From the NCBI GenBank assembly GCA_052143835.1, contig JBKQRV010000045.1, forward strand, positions 1-36,575: 36,575 bases of DNA, given 5' to 3'. The notes under the pieces are model-generated. The model saw nothing but the letters and a program-made list of their open reading frames with translations. It did no database searches and had not been told where the DNA came from. This document shows, piece after piece, positions 18,735 through 29,805 of this stretch. Positions within the stretch are counted from its first letter, which is position 1. The number at the start of each line of letters is the position of its first letter. The position numbers were made by a program, and so were the translations under genes. Source of the stretch: DASPPM01 sp052143835 (GTDB lineage Bacteria; Pseudomonadota; Alphaproteobacteria; JACZXZ01).

Positions 18735-19853
18735 ATGCGCCTCGGCGTTCCCAAGGAGATCAAGACCCACGAATATCGCGTCGGCCTGGTGCCGGCGAGC
18801 GTGCGCGAGCTTGTCCATCACGGTCACACGGTGGTGGCGGAGACGGGGGCCGGGGCCGGCATCGGCTTCGCGGACGATGCCTACCGGGCTGCGGGCGCCG
18901 AGGTGGTCGACTCGGCCACGGAGGTCTTTCGTGCGGCGGAGCTCATCGTCAAGGTGAAGGAGCCCCAGCCGCAGGAAGTGAAGATGTTGCGCGAGGGTCA
19001 GGTGCTCTTCACCTACCTCCATCTCGCGGCCGATCCCGGGCAGACCAAGGGCCTCATGGATTCGGGCGTCATAGCTATCGCCTACGAGACGGTGACCGAC
19101 GAGGTCGGCGGGCTGCCGCTCCTCGCCCCGATGAGCGAGGTCGCCGGCCGCATGTCGATCCAGGTCGGCGCCCATTGCCTCGAGAAGGAGCAGGGCGGGG
19201 CGGGCGTGCTCTTGGGCGGCGTGCCGGGCGTGCCCGCCGGCAAGGTCGTCATCATCGGCGGCGGGGTCGCCGGCACCAACGCGGCGCGCATGGCCATGGG
19301 CCTCGAGGCGCACGTCATCGTCATCGACAAGTCCTTGCGGCGCCTCTACGAGCTCGACCTGCAGTTCGGCGCCAAGCTGCACACCATGTTCGCCACCATG
19401 GACGCGATCGAGCAGCAGGTGCTCGAGGCCGATCTCGTGATCGGTGCCGTGCTCGTGCCCGGAGGTGCTGCGCCGAAGCTCGTCTCGCGCGGCATGGTGC
19501 GCCGCATGCGCCGCGGCTCGGTCATCGTCGATATCTCGATCGACCAGGGTGGGTGCTTCGAGACGAGCCGCCCGACCACGCACGCAGCCCCGACCTATGT
19601 CGAGGAGGGAGTCGTCCATTACTGCGTCACCAACATGCCGGGAGCCGTCGCGCGCACCTCGACCTTTGCCCTCAACAATGCGACGCTGCCGTTCACCTTG
19701 GCCCTCGCCGACAAGGGCTATCGCCGGGCGCTCGGCGAGAACCGCCACCTTCTCGCCGGGCTCAACGTGCACCGTGGCAAGGTGACCTATAAGGCCGTCG
19801 CGCACGACCTCGGACTGCCCTATCAGCCGGCGGCGGACGCGATCCAGCCCTGA
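18735..19853 (+). CDS. ald: alanine dehydrogenase
   Basis: The 372-residue enzyme interconverts L-alanine and pyruvate plus ammonia with NAD. Substrate residues match the family numbering: Arg15 (EYRVG), Lys75 (VKVKEP) and His96 (TYLHLA). The NAD site reads KVVIIGGGVAGTNAARMA, and the catalytic Asp lies in VDISIDQGG. AGGGGAG at 18721 sets the ATG at 18735. The macrodomain gene follows 30 bases later and may be in the same transcript. Confidence 0.96.
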   Translation: MRLGVPKEIKTHEYRVGLVPASVRELVHHGHTVVAETGAGAGIGFADDAYRAAGAEVVDSATEVFRAAELIVKVKEPQPQEVKMLREGQVLFTYLHLAADPGQTKGLMDSGVIAIAYETVTDEVGGLPLLAPMSEVAGRMSIQVGAHCLEKEQGGAGVLLGGVPGVPAGKVVIIGGGVAGTNAARMAMGLEAHVIVIDKSLRRLYELDLQFGAKLHTMFATMDAIEQQVLEADLVIGAVLVPGGAAPKLVSRGMVRRMRRGSVIVDISIDQGGCFETSRPTTHAAPTYVEEGVVHYCVTNMPGAVARTSTFALNNATLPFTLALADKGYRRALGENRHLLAGLNVHRGKVTYKAVAHDLGLPYQPAADAIQP

Positions 19854-19883
19854 GCGCGTCCTTGCGCAAGCTCCGGAGGCGGC

Positions 19884-20399
19884 ATGGCCCAGTCTCTCGA
19901 AGTGGTCGAAGGCGACATCACCAGGCTCGCGGTCGACGCCATCGTCAACGCCGCAAACGAGAGCCTGCTCGGCGGCGGCGGGGTCGATGGCGCCATCCAC
20001 CGCGCGGCCGGGCCCGAGCTTCTCGCCGAGTGCCGCACCTTGGGCGGCTGTGCGACCGGCGAGGCCAAGGCGACCAAGGGCTACCGGCTTCCCGCCAAGT
20101 GGGTGATCCACACGGTCGGCCCGGTCTGGCACGGTGGCGGCCACGGCGAGGAGCGCCTGCTCGAATCCTGCTATCGCACCTCGCTCGCGCGCGCGCGCGA
20201 GCTCCCGGCCAAGAGCATCGCCTTCCCCTCGATCAGCACGGGGGCCTATGGCTTTCCCCTCGAGCGCGCGGCCAAGATCGCGGTCAAGGCAGTGCGCGAC
20301 GAGCTCGAGCGCTCGCCCGCAATCGCGCGCGTCATTTTCTGTTGCTTCGGCGCCGAGGCGACGAGGATCTATCGCGATCTCCTCGGGCAGAATCGCTGA
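19884..20399 (+). CDS. macrodomain protein, O-acetyl-ADP-ribose deacetylase (YmdB type)
   Basis: The 171-residue macrodomain binds ADP-ribose and its derivatives. The signature VNAANESLLGGGGVDGAIHRAAGP holds Asn25 and Asp35, the same positions as the catalytic pair of E. coli YmdB, and PSISTGAYGFPLERAA forms the phosphate loop. Known reactions are deacetylation of O-acetyl-ADP-ribose and removal of mono-ADP-ribose from Asp/Glu. GGAGG precedes the ATG. A TIR-domain gene follows 118 bases downstream on the same strand; TIR enzymes make ADP-ribose species, so a link is plausible but not shown. Confidence 0.94.
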   Translation: MAQSLEVVEGDITRLAVDAIVNAANESLLGGGGVDGAIHRAAGPELLAECRTLGGCATGEAKATKGYRLPAKWVIHTVGPVWHGGGHGEERLLESCYRTSLARARELPAKSIAFPSISTGAYGFPLERAAKIAVKAVRDELERSPAIARVIFCCFGAEATRIYRDLLGQNR

Positions 20400-20517
20400 G
20401 CGTTCTGTTGCGGGCCTCGAGGCCTTGGCGGCATTGGCACGGCAGCGACGAGCTGGCGTCGCCGGCCCCGTTCCGATAAATTCACGCGACGCGAGGTGCT
20501 GATTTGATCGACACTTC

Positions 20518-21480
20518 ATGGCGGCCGGCATGAGCCCGCTTGTCTTCATCAGCCATTCTTCGCAGGACCGCGCGATTGCCATCAGAATCTGCGATGCGTT
20601 GGAGCGGCGCGGGCTTGGTTGCTGGCTCGCCTCGCGCGACATCGGCCCTGGCGAGAATTTTCAGGAAGCGATCGTCAAGGCGATCCGCTCGGTGCGCGTC
20701 ATGGTGCTGGTGTTCACCGGCAACGCCAACCATTCGAACGAGATCAAGAAGGAGATCGCGCTCGCGAGCCAGAACCGCCTCGTGGTCGTGCCACTTCGGG
20801 TCGAGGACGTGCTGCCGAGCGACGCCTTCCTTTACGAGCTCTCGACGCGGCAATGGATCGACGCGTTCGACGATTGGGAACGGGCGATCGGCCGTCTCGC
20901 GGAGCAGATCGGTGCAGTCGCCGGCGACGAGGGGGCGGCAGCGGCACTTACGCCCGCTGCCGCGGGACCCGCGGCGCCGCCGCCGCAGCGCGCGCGGGCG
21001 GTCTGGCTCACCGCCGCGGTCGTGGCGGTGCTCGTCGTGGCAGGCGGGCTCGCCTACTGGATCGCCACGGAGCGCGCTCCACCGGCCGCGACAGGGACCG
21101 CGCCCTCCGCCGCGGCGTCGGCTCCTACCGCGCGGCGCGATATCTCGGGCAAATGGGCCACGGAAGCGCTGATCAATCCTTACGACCGGAAGCAAAAGTC
21201 GGTCCTGCACTTCGAGTTCGAGCAGTCCGGCGAAAGCCTTTTCGGTACGGTGAGCGAGAAGGGCGACTTCGGCGCTTCAGTGAAGGGCATCCAGGGCGGC
21301 CAAGTGAAGGGCGACGACATCGTCTTCTATACGCAAGGCGTGAGCACGACCGGCAGCGCCGAGCAGCCGTACAAGGAGAATTATCGCGGCACGCTCAAGG
21401 GCAACGAGATCGAGTTCGTGCGCCAGAACGACGTCGCCTCGGGCGGACTGCCGCAGAAATTCACGGCGAAGCACGAATAG
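20518..21480 (+). CDS. TIR-domain protein with one membrane helix and a C-terminal lipocalin-like domain
   Basis: The 320-residue protein has a TIR domain (about 6-135): LVFISHSSQD, CWLASRDIGPGENF, and NHSNEIKKEIALA, where Glu79 aligns with the NADase glutamate. After a short Ala/Pro linker comes a membrane helix (about 161-182), then an outer beta-rich domain (208-320) starting DISGKWATEALINPY, with repeated Gly-turn strands (SLFGTVSEKGDFGASVKGIQGGQVKGDDIVF). The design parallels the TIR protein at 6698: cytoplasmic TIR, one helix, sensor-like periplasmic part. Start alternatives are 20518 and 20530 (MSPLVFISHS). The stop at 21480 is followed by about 230 bases without a gene. Confidence 0.85.
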   Translation: MAAGMSPLVFISHSSQDRAIAIRICDALERRGLGCWLASRDIGPGENFQEAIVKAIRSVRVMVLVFTGNANHSNEIKKEIALASQNRLVVVPLRVEDVLPSDAFLYELSTRQWIDAFDDWERAIGRLAEQIGAVAGDEGAAAALTPAAAGPAAPPPQRARAVWLTAAVVAVLVVAGGLAYWIATERAPPAATGTAPSAAASAPTARRDISGKWATEALINPYDRKQKSVLHFEFEQSGESLFGTVSEKGDFGASVKGIQGGQVKGDDIVFYTQGVSTTGSAEQPYKENYRGTLKGNEIEFVRQNDVASGGLPQKFTAKHE

Positions 21481-21709
21481 CGCCGCTCCCCAAGGAACGT
21501 TGGGTCGTGGCTAAAGCCGCCCGGCGCCCGCGCCCGCACTCGCTGCCGCCCCTTTGACCGGTGCAAATTACCCTGCATGGGGATGGCGGGTCTGCAAGTA
21601 AGTGCCCGGGTCGGCCTCGCCCAACGAGGCCACATTGAGCTATGTCATAAGAAATGCCGTAGAGCCCATCCATGATGCGCCCTCTTGCAGTCGGTGAAAG
21701 TGGCACTCC

Positions 21710-24415
21710 ATGAGCGTCCGCAACCTCAACTTCATGTTTCAGCCCGAATCGGTGGCGCTGATCGGCGCCGGCACGCGGCCGGGATCGGTCGGCGCGGTCT
21801 TGGCGGAGAATCTCCTGCGCGCGGGCTTCCAGGGCCCGATCATGCCGGTCAATCCCAAGCACAAGGCGATCGAGGGGGTCCTGACCTATGCCGACGTGGC
21901 GAGCCTGCCGCTCACCCCCGAGCTCGCCGTGGTCTCCACTCCGCCCGATGCGGTGCCCGGGATCATCGCCGAGCTCGGCCGCCGCGGCACCAAGGCGGCG
22001 GTCATCATCACCGCGGGCTTCGGCGAGGGCGAGGACCGCTACGGCGCCGAGCTGCGCCAGCGCATGCTCGAAGCAGCGCGGCCGCACCTCATGCGCATCG
22101 TCGGTCCCAATTGTCTCGGCATCCTCGTCCCCGGCATCAAGCTCAACGCCAGCTTCTCGCACCTGGCGCCGGCAAAGGGCGATCTCGCCTTCGTGACCCA
22201 ATCGGGTGCGATGGTGACCGCGGTGCTCGACTGGGCGGCCCCGCGCGGCATCGGCTTCTCGCATCTCGTCTCGCTCGGCGACATGAGCGACGTCGACTTC
22301 GGCGACATGCTCGACTATCTCTCCGGCGACATCGCGACGCGCGCCATCCTCCTCTACATCGAGGGCGTCACGCACGCGCGCAAGTTCATGTCGGCGGCGC
22401 GCATTGCCGCGCGCTCCAAGCCCGTGCTCGTGGTCAAGGCCGGGCGCCACGCCGAAGGGGCCAAGGCGGCGAGCTCGCACACGGGTGCTATGGCGGGCTC
22501 GGACGAGGTCTACGACGCCGCCATCCGGCGCGCCGGCATGCTGAGAGTCTACGAGGTCGACGAGCTCTTCGACGCGGTCGAGACCTTGTCGCTTTGCCGG
22601 CCCATGGCCGGCGACCGGCTCGCCATCCTCACCAACGGCGGCGGCATCGGCGTGATGGCGACGGACAGCCTGATCGAGGCGGGCGGCCGGCTGGCGCAAC
22701 TCTCGCCCGGAACGATGACCGAGCTCGACAAGGTGCTCCCCCCGACCTGGTCGCACGGCGACCCCGTCGACATCGTCGGCGACGCGCCGCCCGCGCGCTA
22801 CAAGGCAGCCCTCGCCGCCCTCCTCGCCGACAAGGAGGTGGATGCCACCCTCGTGCTCAATTGCCCGGTGGCGGTAAGCTCCTCGGTCGACGCGGCAAAC
22901 GCGGTGATCGAGACGGCCGCGGGTCGGCGCAGCAACCTCTTCACGAGCTGGGTCGGCGAGCGCACGGCGGCCGAGCCGCGCCGGCTCTTCGCCAAGGCCG
23001 GCATCCCGAGCTACGCGACGCCCAATCAGGCCGTGCGCGCGTTCATGCACATGGTGCGCTACAAGCGCAATCAGGACCTGCTCAACGAAGTGCCGCCCTC
23101 GGTTCCCGGGGAGTTCTCGCCGGATGCGGCGAAGGCGCGCGCGATCATCGAAACGGCGCTCGCGGCCGGCCGCGAGTGGCTGAGCGAGCCCGAGGCGAAG
23201 GAGGTGCTCGCCGCCTATTGCATTCCCGCGGTCGCGACGCGCATCGCCCGCACGGCCGAGGAGGCGGAGCGCGTCGCGCGCGATTTTGCCGTGCCGTGCG
23301 CGCTCAAGATTCTCTCGCCCGACATCACGCACAAGAGCGACGTGGGCGGCGTGGCTCTTTCCCTCGACACAGCAGAGGAGGTGCGCGAGGCGGCCGACGC
23401 CATGCTGCGGCGCTTCACCAAGAGCATGCCCCGGGCGCGCATCGAGGGCTTCGCGGTCGAGCCCATGGTGAGGCGCGAGAACGCCTTCGAGCTCATCGTC
23501 GGCATGGCCGAGGACGACCAGTTCGGACCGGTCATCCTCTTCGGCCATGGCGGCACCGCGGCCGAGGTGATCGCCGACAAGGCCTTGACCCTGGCCCCCC
23601 TCAACATGGCTCTTGCCCGCTCGCTCATCGGCCGCACGCGCGTCGCCAGGCTCCTTCACGGCTACCGCAACCAGCCGCCCGCGGCCCTCGATGCGATCGC
23701 ACTCACGCTCGTCAAGATCTCGCAGCTCGTGGTCGATCTCGCCGAGATCGCCGAGCTCGACATCAACCCGCTCCTTGCGGATCAAGACGGCGTGGTGGCG
23801 CTCGACGCGCGCATCCGCGTCATGCGCGCCCACGGCGACGGCACCGCGCGGCTCGCCATTCGTCCCTATCCCGCCGGCCTCGAGGAGCTCGTCGAGCTGC
23901 CCGACGGGCGCAAATTCACCCTCCGTCCCGTGCGCCCCGAGGACGCGCCCGCCTTCGTCGAGATGTTCGCCAAGCTCGATCCCGACGACGTGCGCATGCG
24001 CTTTCTAGCGCCCAAGAAGTCGCTTTCCGCCAACTTCCTCGCGCGCCTCACCCAGATCGACTACGACCGCGAGATGGCCTTCGTGCTGAGCGAGCCGGGC
24101 CTCGCGGCTGGCAAGGCGCAGGTCTTCGGCGTGGTGCGCTTCGCCGCCGATCCCGACAACGAGAAGGCCGAGTACGCGATCATCGTGCGCACCGATCTCA
24201 AGGGCCTGGGCCTCGGACAGCTGCTCATGCGGCGAATCGTCGACTACGCGCGCCTCCGCGGCATCGGCATGCTGTTCGGCGAGGTTCTGCGCGAGAACGA
24301 GAACATGCTGCAGCTCTGCCGCATGTTCGGCTTCACCCTTCACGCCGTGCCCCAGCAGGGGGATATCGTCGAGGTCAGGTTAGCACTTCAGGCGAGCGCG
24401 TCGTCGAGCGCGTAG
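21710..24415 (+). CDS. protein lysine acyltransferase of Pat type (NDP-forming acyl-CoA synthetase-like plus GNAT)
   Basis: The 901-residue protein joins an ADP-forming acyl-CoA synthetase-like part (CoA-binding Rossmann fold from SVALIGAGTRPGSVG, succinyl-CoA-synthetase-like and ATP-grasp regions with FAVEPMVRRENAFELIVGM) to a C-terminal GNAT domain (about 740-890; AEYAIIVRTDLKGLGLGQLLMRRI). This is the Pat/YfiQ layout, in which the GNAT part acetylates lysines of enzymes such as acetyl-CoA synthetase and the large part senses metabolites. The SSHTGAMAGSD motif keeps the His used for phosphoryl transfer by active synthetases of this family. Its 3' end overlaps the convergent phoB gene by 28 bases. 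The start at ATG 21710 gives the typical MSVRNLNFMFQPESVALIGA. Confidence 0.9.
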   Translation: MSVRNLNFMFQPESVALIGAGTRPGSVGAVLAENLLRAGFQGPIMPVNPKHKAIEGVLTYADVASLPLTPELAVVSTPPDAVPGIIAELGRRGTKAAVIITAGFGEGEDRYGAELRQRMLEAARPHLMRIVGPNCLGILVPGIKLNASFSHLAPAKGDLAFVTQSGAMVTAVLDWAAPRGIGFSHLVSLGDMSDVDFGDMLDYLSGDIATRAILLYIEGVTHARKFMSAARIAARSKPVLVVKAGRHAEGAKAASSHTGAMAGSDEVYDAAIRRAGMLRVYEVDELFDAVETLSLCRPMAGDRLAILTNGGGIGVMATDSLIEAGGRLAQLSPGTMTELDKVLPPTWSHGDPVDIVGDAPPARYKAALAALLADKEVDATLVLNCPVAVSSSVDAANAVIETAAGRRSNLFTSWVGERTAAEPRRLFAKAGIPSYATPNQAVRAFMHMVRYKRNQDLLNEVPPSVPGEFSPDAAKARAIIETALAAGREWLSEPEAKEVLAAYCIPAVATRIARTAEEAERVARDFAVPCALKILSPDITHKSDVGGVALSLDTAEEVREAADAMLRRFTKSMPRARIEGFAVEPMVRRENAFELIVGMAEDDQFGPVILFGHGGTAAEVIADKALTLAPLNMALARSLIGRTRVARLLHGYRNQPPAALDAIALTLVKISQLVVDLAEIAELDINPLLADQDGVVALDARIRVMRAHGDGTARLAIRPYPAGLEELVELPDGRKFTLRPVRPEDAPAFVEMFAKLDPDDVRMRFLAPKKSLSANFLARLTQIDYDREMAFVLSEPGLAAGKAQVFGVVRFAADPDNEKAEYAIIVRTDLKGLGLGQLLMRRIVDYARLRGIGMLFGEVLRENENMLQLCRMFGFTLHAVPQQGDIVEVRLALQASASSSA

Positions 24416-25080
24416 CCGGCCGAGCGCACGGTGCGGATCGGGTCGGAATCGCTCTCCCCATTGAGCGCCCGGCGCAGGCGGCGGATGTGCACGTCGACCG
24501 TGCGCGGCTCGACGTAGACGTCGCTCCCCCACACCGCGTCCAGAAGCTGCTCGCGCGAGAAGACGCGGCCGGGATGCTCGAGGAGATAGCGCAGGAGCCG
24601 GAACTCGGTCGGGCCGAGATGGACGCGCCGGCTTCCGCGCATGACGCGATGCGCTGCGAGATCCATCACGATGTCGCTGAAGCTGAGGCGCTCCTCCGCG
24701 AGTGCCGGGCGCGAGCGGCGCAGCACCGCGCGGACGCGGGCGACGAGCTCGCGCGGGGAGAAGGGCTTGGTGATGTAGTCGTCCGCCCCGCTGTTGAGGC
24801 CGCGGATGCGGTCGCCCTCCTCGCCGCGGGCGGTCAGCATGATGATCGGGATATTGCGCGTCTCGGGCCGGCGCCGGAGCTGGCGGCACACGTCGAGCCC
24901 GGACATGAGCGGCAGCATCCAGTCGAGAATGACGATGTCCGGCGCATCCTCGGAAACCATGACGAGGGCCTCCTCGCCGTCGGCGGCGGCGGAGACGCGG
25001 AAGCCCTCCTGCTCGAAATTGTAGCGCAAGAGCTCGACGAGCGCCGCTTCGTCCTCGATGATCAGGCAATGCAGCTTCAT
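24388..25080 (-). CDS. phoB: phosphate regulon response regulator PhoB
   Basis: The 230-residue protein has a receiver domain (LIIEDEAALVELLRYN; phospho-acceptor Asp53 in ILDWMLP; Lys in YITKPFSPREL) and an OmpR-type winged helix ending in VDVHIRRLRRAL and IRTVRSAGYAL. Phosphorylated by PhoR at low phosphate, it binds Pho boxes. The start is 7 bases after the phoU stop, so they form one transcript. The 3' end overlaps the convergent acyltransferase gene by 28 bases. Confidence 0.97.
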   Translation of the reverse strand: MKLHCLIIEDEAALVELLRYNFEQEGFRVSAAADGEEALVMVSEDAPDIVILDWMLPLMSGLDVCRQLRRRPETRNIPIIMLTARGEEGDRIRGLNSGADDYITKPFSPRELVARVRAVLRRSRPALAEERLSFSDIVMDLAAHRVMRGSRRVHLGPTEFRLLRYLLEHPGRVFSREQLLDAVWGSDVYVEPRTVDVHIRRLRRALNGESDSDPIRTVRSAGYALDDALA

Positions 25081-25087
25081 AGGCTCG

Positions 25088-25840
25088 TTAATTATGGCTC
25101 TCTCCCTCGCTCCGCGCCGTCTTGCGGTCCGGAGTCGGCGAGACGACGGCGAAGCTCGAACTGTCGCCCTTCGGACGCGCGCCCCGGAACGGGCCGCCTT
25201 CGACGAGGAAATGCACCGTCTCGGCGATGTTGGTCGCGTGGTCGCCGATGCGCTCGATGTTCTTGGCGATGAACAGAAGGTGCGTGGAGGGCGTGATGTT
25301 GCGCGGATCCTCCATCATGTAGGTGAGAAGCTCGCGGAAGAGGCCCGAGTACATCTCGTCGAGCTCCTCGTCGCTGCGCCACACTTGCAGCGCCTTCTCG
25401 GTATTGCGCTCGATGAAGGCGTCGAGCACGTTCTTGATGAGGGATTGCGCGAGCGCGCCCATGCGCGGGACGGCGTAGGCGGGCTTGACCGCCTGGATCT
25501 GGCTCAGCACGATCGAGCGCTTGGCGACGTTGGTCGCGTAATCGCCGATACGCTCGAGATCGCTCGAGATCTTGAGCGCCGCCACGATGTTGCGCAGGTC
25601 GCGCGCCATCGGCTGACGCAACGCCAAGAGCCGCACGACCTGGTCCTGGACCTCGTGCTCGAGCGCGTCGATCCGCGCATCCGCCTCCACGGTCTCGGCC
25701 GCGAGCTCGGTGTCACGCTCGGCCACGGCCTCGATCGCGTTGGCGAGCTGGATCTCGGCGAGCCCGCCCATCTGGGCGATCGTGTTGTTGAGCTGATCGA
25801 GCTCCTGGTCGTAGGCCTTGATGATATGGTCGGCGGCCAT
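25088..25840 (-). CDS. phoU: phosphate signalling protein PhoU
   Basis: The 250-residue all-helical protein has two PhoU repeats with the metal-binding motifs DLERIGDYATNVAK (Glu96, Asp100) and NIERIGDHATNIAE (Glu196, Asp200). PhoU links the PstSCAB transporter to PhoR and keeps the regulon off when phosphate is plentiful. The ATG at 25840 was chosen because AGGAG ends 6 bases before it; the ATG at 25846 directly touches that site and the start at 25867 has none. A C-terminal tail beyond about 215 is low-complexity. pstS, C, A and B are not at this locus. Confidence 0.95.
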   Translation of the reverse strand: MAADHIIKAYDQELDQLNNTIAQMGGLAEIQLANAIEAVAERDTELAAETVEADARIDALEHEVQDQVVRLLALRQPMARDLRNIVAALKISSDLERIGDYATNVAKRSIVLSQIQAVKPAYAVPRMGALAQSLIKNVLDAFIERNTEKALQVWRSDEELDEMYSGLFRELLTYMMEDPRNITPSTHLLFIAKNIERIGDHATNIAETVHFLVEGGPFRGARPKGDSSSFAVVSPTPDRKTARSEGESHN

Positions 25841-25937
25841 CTCCATCTCCTGCCTTCTCGCGGCCAAAGGCCCGATCCAGCCTAATTCGCGGCGCGCTTG
25901 ACGGGTGTCAGCCTACCCGCGGCTCGCGATAGATTTA

Positions 25938-27401
25938 CTACGATGATGTGACAGTTCCATGACCGGCCGGCGGCAGGCCGGCCTCCTCCTCCGCCGGCTG
26001 GCGCGGTCCCGCGGCGTGCAGGAAGACCGTGAAGACGCTGCCTTTTCCGATCTCGCTCTCGATCTGCAACGCGCCCCGGTGGTGGCTTACGATGTGTTTC
26101 ACGATGGCGAGCCCGAGCCCGGTGCCGCCGAGCTCGCGCGAGCGCGCGGCGTCGACCCGGTAGAAGCGCTCGGTCAGGCGCGGAATCTGCTCTTTCGCGA
26201 TGCCCTCGCCCTCGTCTTCCACGGCGACCGCGACGAGGCCCGCGGCGGAGATGCGCGCGAGCGGGACGGGCGCGCGCTCGGCATGGCGGACGCGCACGCG
26301 GACCGTCGTGCCGCGGCGGCCGTATTTGAGCGCGTTGTCGATCAGGTTCTGGAACACCTGGGCGAGCTCGTCTCCGTCGCCGAGTGCCTTCGGCGGCTCC
26401 TCCTCGCCGAGCTCGAGCGCCAGCGAAGTCTCGCGCGCCTTGGCCAGCGGCTGGAGCGCGTCGATCACGCCGCGCAGAAGCTTGACCACGTCGACCTGCT
26501 CGGTCGGCGGGGTGTGCTCGCGCAGCTCGATGTGCGAGAGGGAGAGCAGGTCGTCGACGAGGCGCGACATGCGGTTGGCCTGCTGCTGCATGATGGCGAG
26601 GAAGCGCGCGCGGGCGGGGGCGTCCTGGCTGGCCGCACCCTGGAGCGTCTCGATGAAGCCGAGGAGGGTTGCGAGCGGCGTCCTCAGCTCGTGGCTCGCA
26701 TTGGCGACGAAGTCCGCACGCATCTGCTCGGCGCGCTTCTCGAGCGTCAGATCGTGGAGTGCCACGATGAGCGAGACCTCGTCGCTGGCGAAGCCGGCAA
26801 GCCGCTCGACGCGTCCGACGAAGGAGCGGCGGACCGGGGTGGAGAGCTCGAAGGCGGCGCGCGCGCCGGCCCCGCGCCGGAGGGCCGACTGCGCGGCATC
26901 GAGGAGGGCCGGGACGCGGAGCACGGCGGAAAGCTCGCGCCCTTGGGGATCTCCCTCGAGCAGCTCCTTGGCCGCCGCATTGGAGCGCACGACGCGCAGC
27001 CGCCCGTCGAGCATGAGGAGCGGGTCGGGCAGGCTGTCGAGCACGGCCTCAAGCGCCGCGAGCCGGGCCGCCGTCTCCTCGTGCCGCGCCTGCGCGTGCC
27101 GCTGCATCCGGCCGATCGCGGAGGCCAGCGCCACCACGAGCGGCGGCCAGAGCGGGCTCGGCGTCGGCGGCTCCTCGCCCTCGGCAAGCGCGTCGAGATG
27201 CTTGGTGAGCCGCGCCACGCCGCTGAGGTGAGGCCGGATGATGGCGCCGATCGCCAGGCCGATCGCGAGGAAGGCGAGGAAGGCCCAGCGCCCGTCGAGG
27301 CGGCCAAGCGCCACGAGGATTGCGAGCACCGCGGCCGCGGGCAGCGCCAGCAGGGCCGTCATCGCGAGGATGGACTTGAGCGGGGTGGCTCCTTGGGCCA
27401 T
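25938..27401 (-). CDS. phoR: phosphate regulon sensor histidine kinase PhoR
   Basis: The 487-residue kinase has two membrane helices (about 12-32 and 38-56) with almost no periplasmic loop, a PAS-like domain (about 115-215), the H box ASHELRTPLATLLGF with His237, an N box NLIDNALKYG, and G boxes VEDEGEGI and GGTGLGLAIVKH. The short outer loop fits PhoR, which senses phosphate through PhoU and the Pst transporter instead of directly. The ATG at 27401 is preferred to a TTG at 27422. phoU follows after about 97 bases, without the pst genes that often lie between. Confidence 0.93.
   Translation of the reverse strand: MAQGATPLKSILAMTALLALPAAAVLAILVALGRLDGRWAFLAFLAIGLAIGAIIRPHLSGVARLTKHLDALAEGEEPPTPSPLWPPLVVALASAIGRMQRHAQARHEETAARLAALEAVLDSLPDPLLMLDGRLRVVRSNAAAKELLEGDPQGRELSAVLRVPALLDAAQSALRRGAGARAAFELSTPVRRSFVGRVERLAGFASDEVSLIVALHDLTLEKRAEQMRADFVANASHELRTPLATLLGFIETLQGAASQDAPARARFLAIMQQQANRMSRLVDDLLSLSHIELREHTPPTEQVDVVKLLRGVIDALQPLAKARETSLALELGEEEPPKALGDGDELAQVFQNLIDNALKYGRRGTTVRVRVRHAERAPVPLARISAAGLVAVAVEDEGEGIAKEQIPRLTERFYRVDAARSRELGGTGLGLAIVKHIVSHHRGALQIESEIGKGSVFTVFLHAAGPRQPAEEEAGLPPAGHGTVTSS
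25948..25965 (-). promoter_or_regulatory. Pho box upstream of phoU-phoB
   Basis: On the minus strand the sequence reads CGGTCATGGAACTGTCAC. It has the two GTCA half-elements 11 bases apart, as in the Pho box CTGTCATAAATCTGTCAC, with 14 of 18 positions the same. About 10 bases further a TAAATC could be the -10. It lies 108 bases before the phoU start and overlaps the last codons of phoR, so phoU-phoB may have its own PhoB-driven promoter. Confidence 0.55.
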
Positions 27402-27522
27402 GGCAGCAGCAATTTCCGCCAAAGCGGCGCCCGTGACAAGGTGGTGCGGGCAAGTGCCGCCGCAAAGAGAGAGCCCGGCGGCAGCAAAGCCGCGCGAGCC
27501 CCCCTCCGGGCGCTCCCCGGCC

Positions 27523-29805
<2,283 letters not shown>

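Noticed and set aside
20518..21480. The TIR plus macrodomain pair as a Thoeris defence system
   Set aside because: Thoeris needs a ThsA effector (SIR2 or membrane type with a SLOG/macro sensor domain). The macrodomain here is a YmdB-type enzyme and the TIR protein is membrane-spanning, so the known architecture is not met.
21461..23833. A 790-codon minus-strand frame and a 1195-codon plus-strand frame over the same region
   Set aside because: Both overlap the protein acyltransferase gene in other frames and have biased, motif-free composition.
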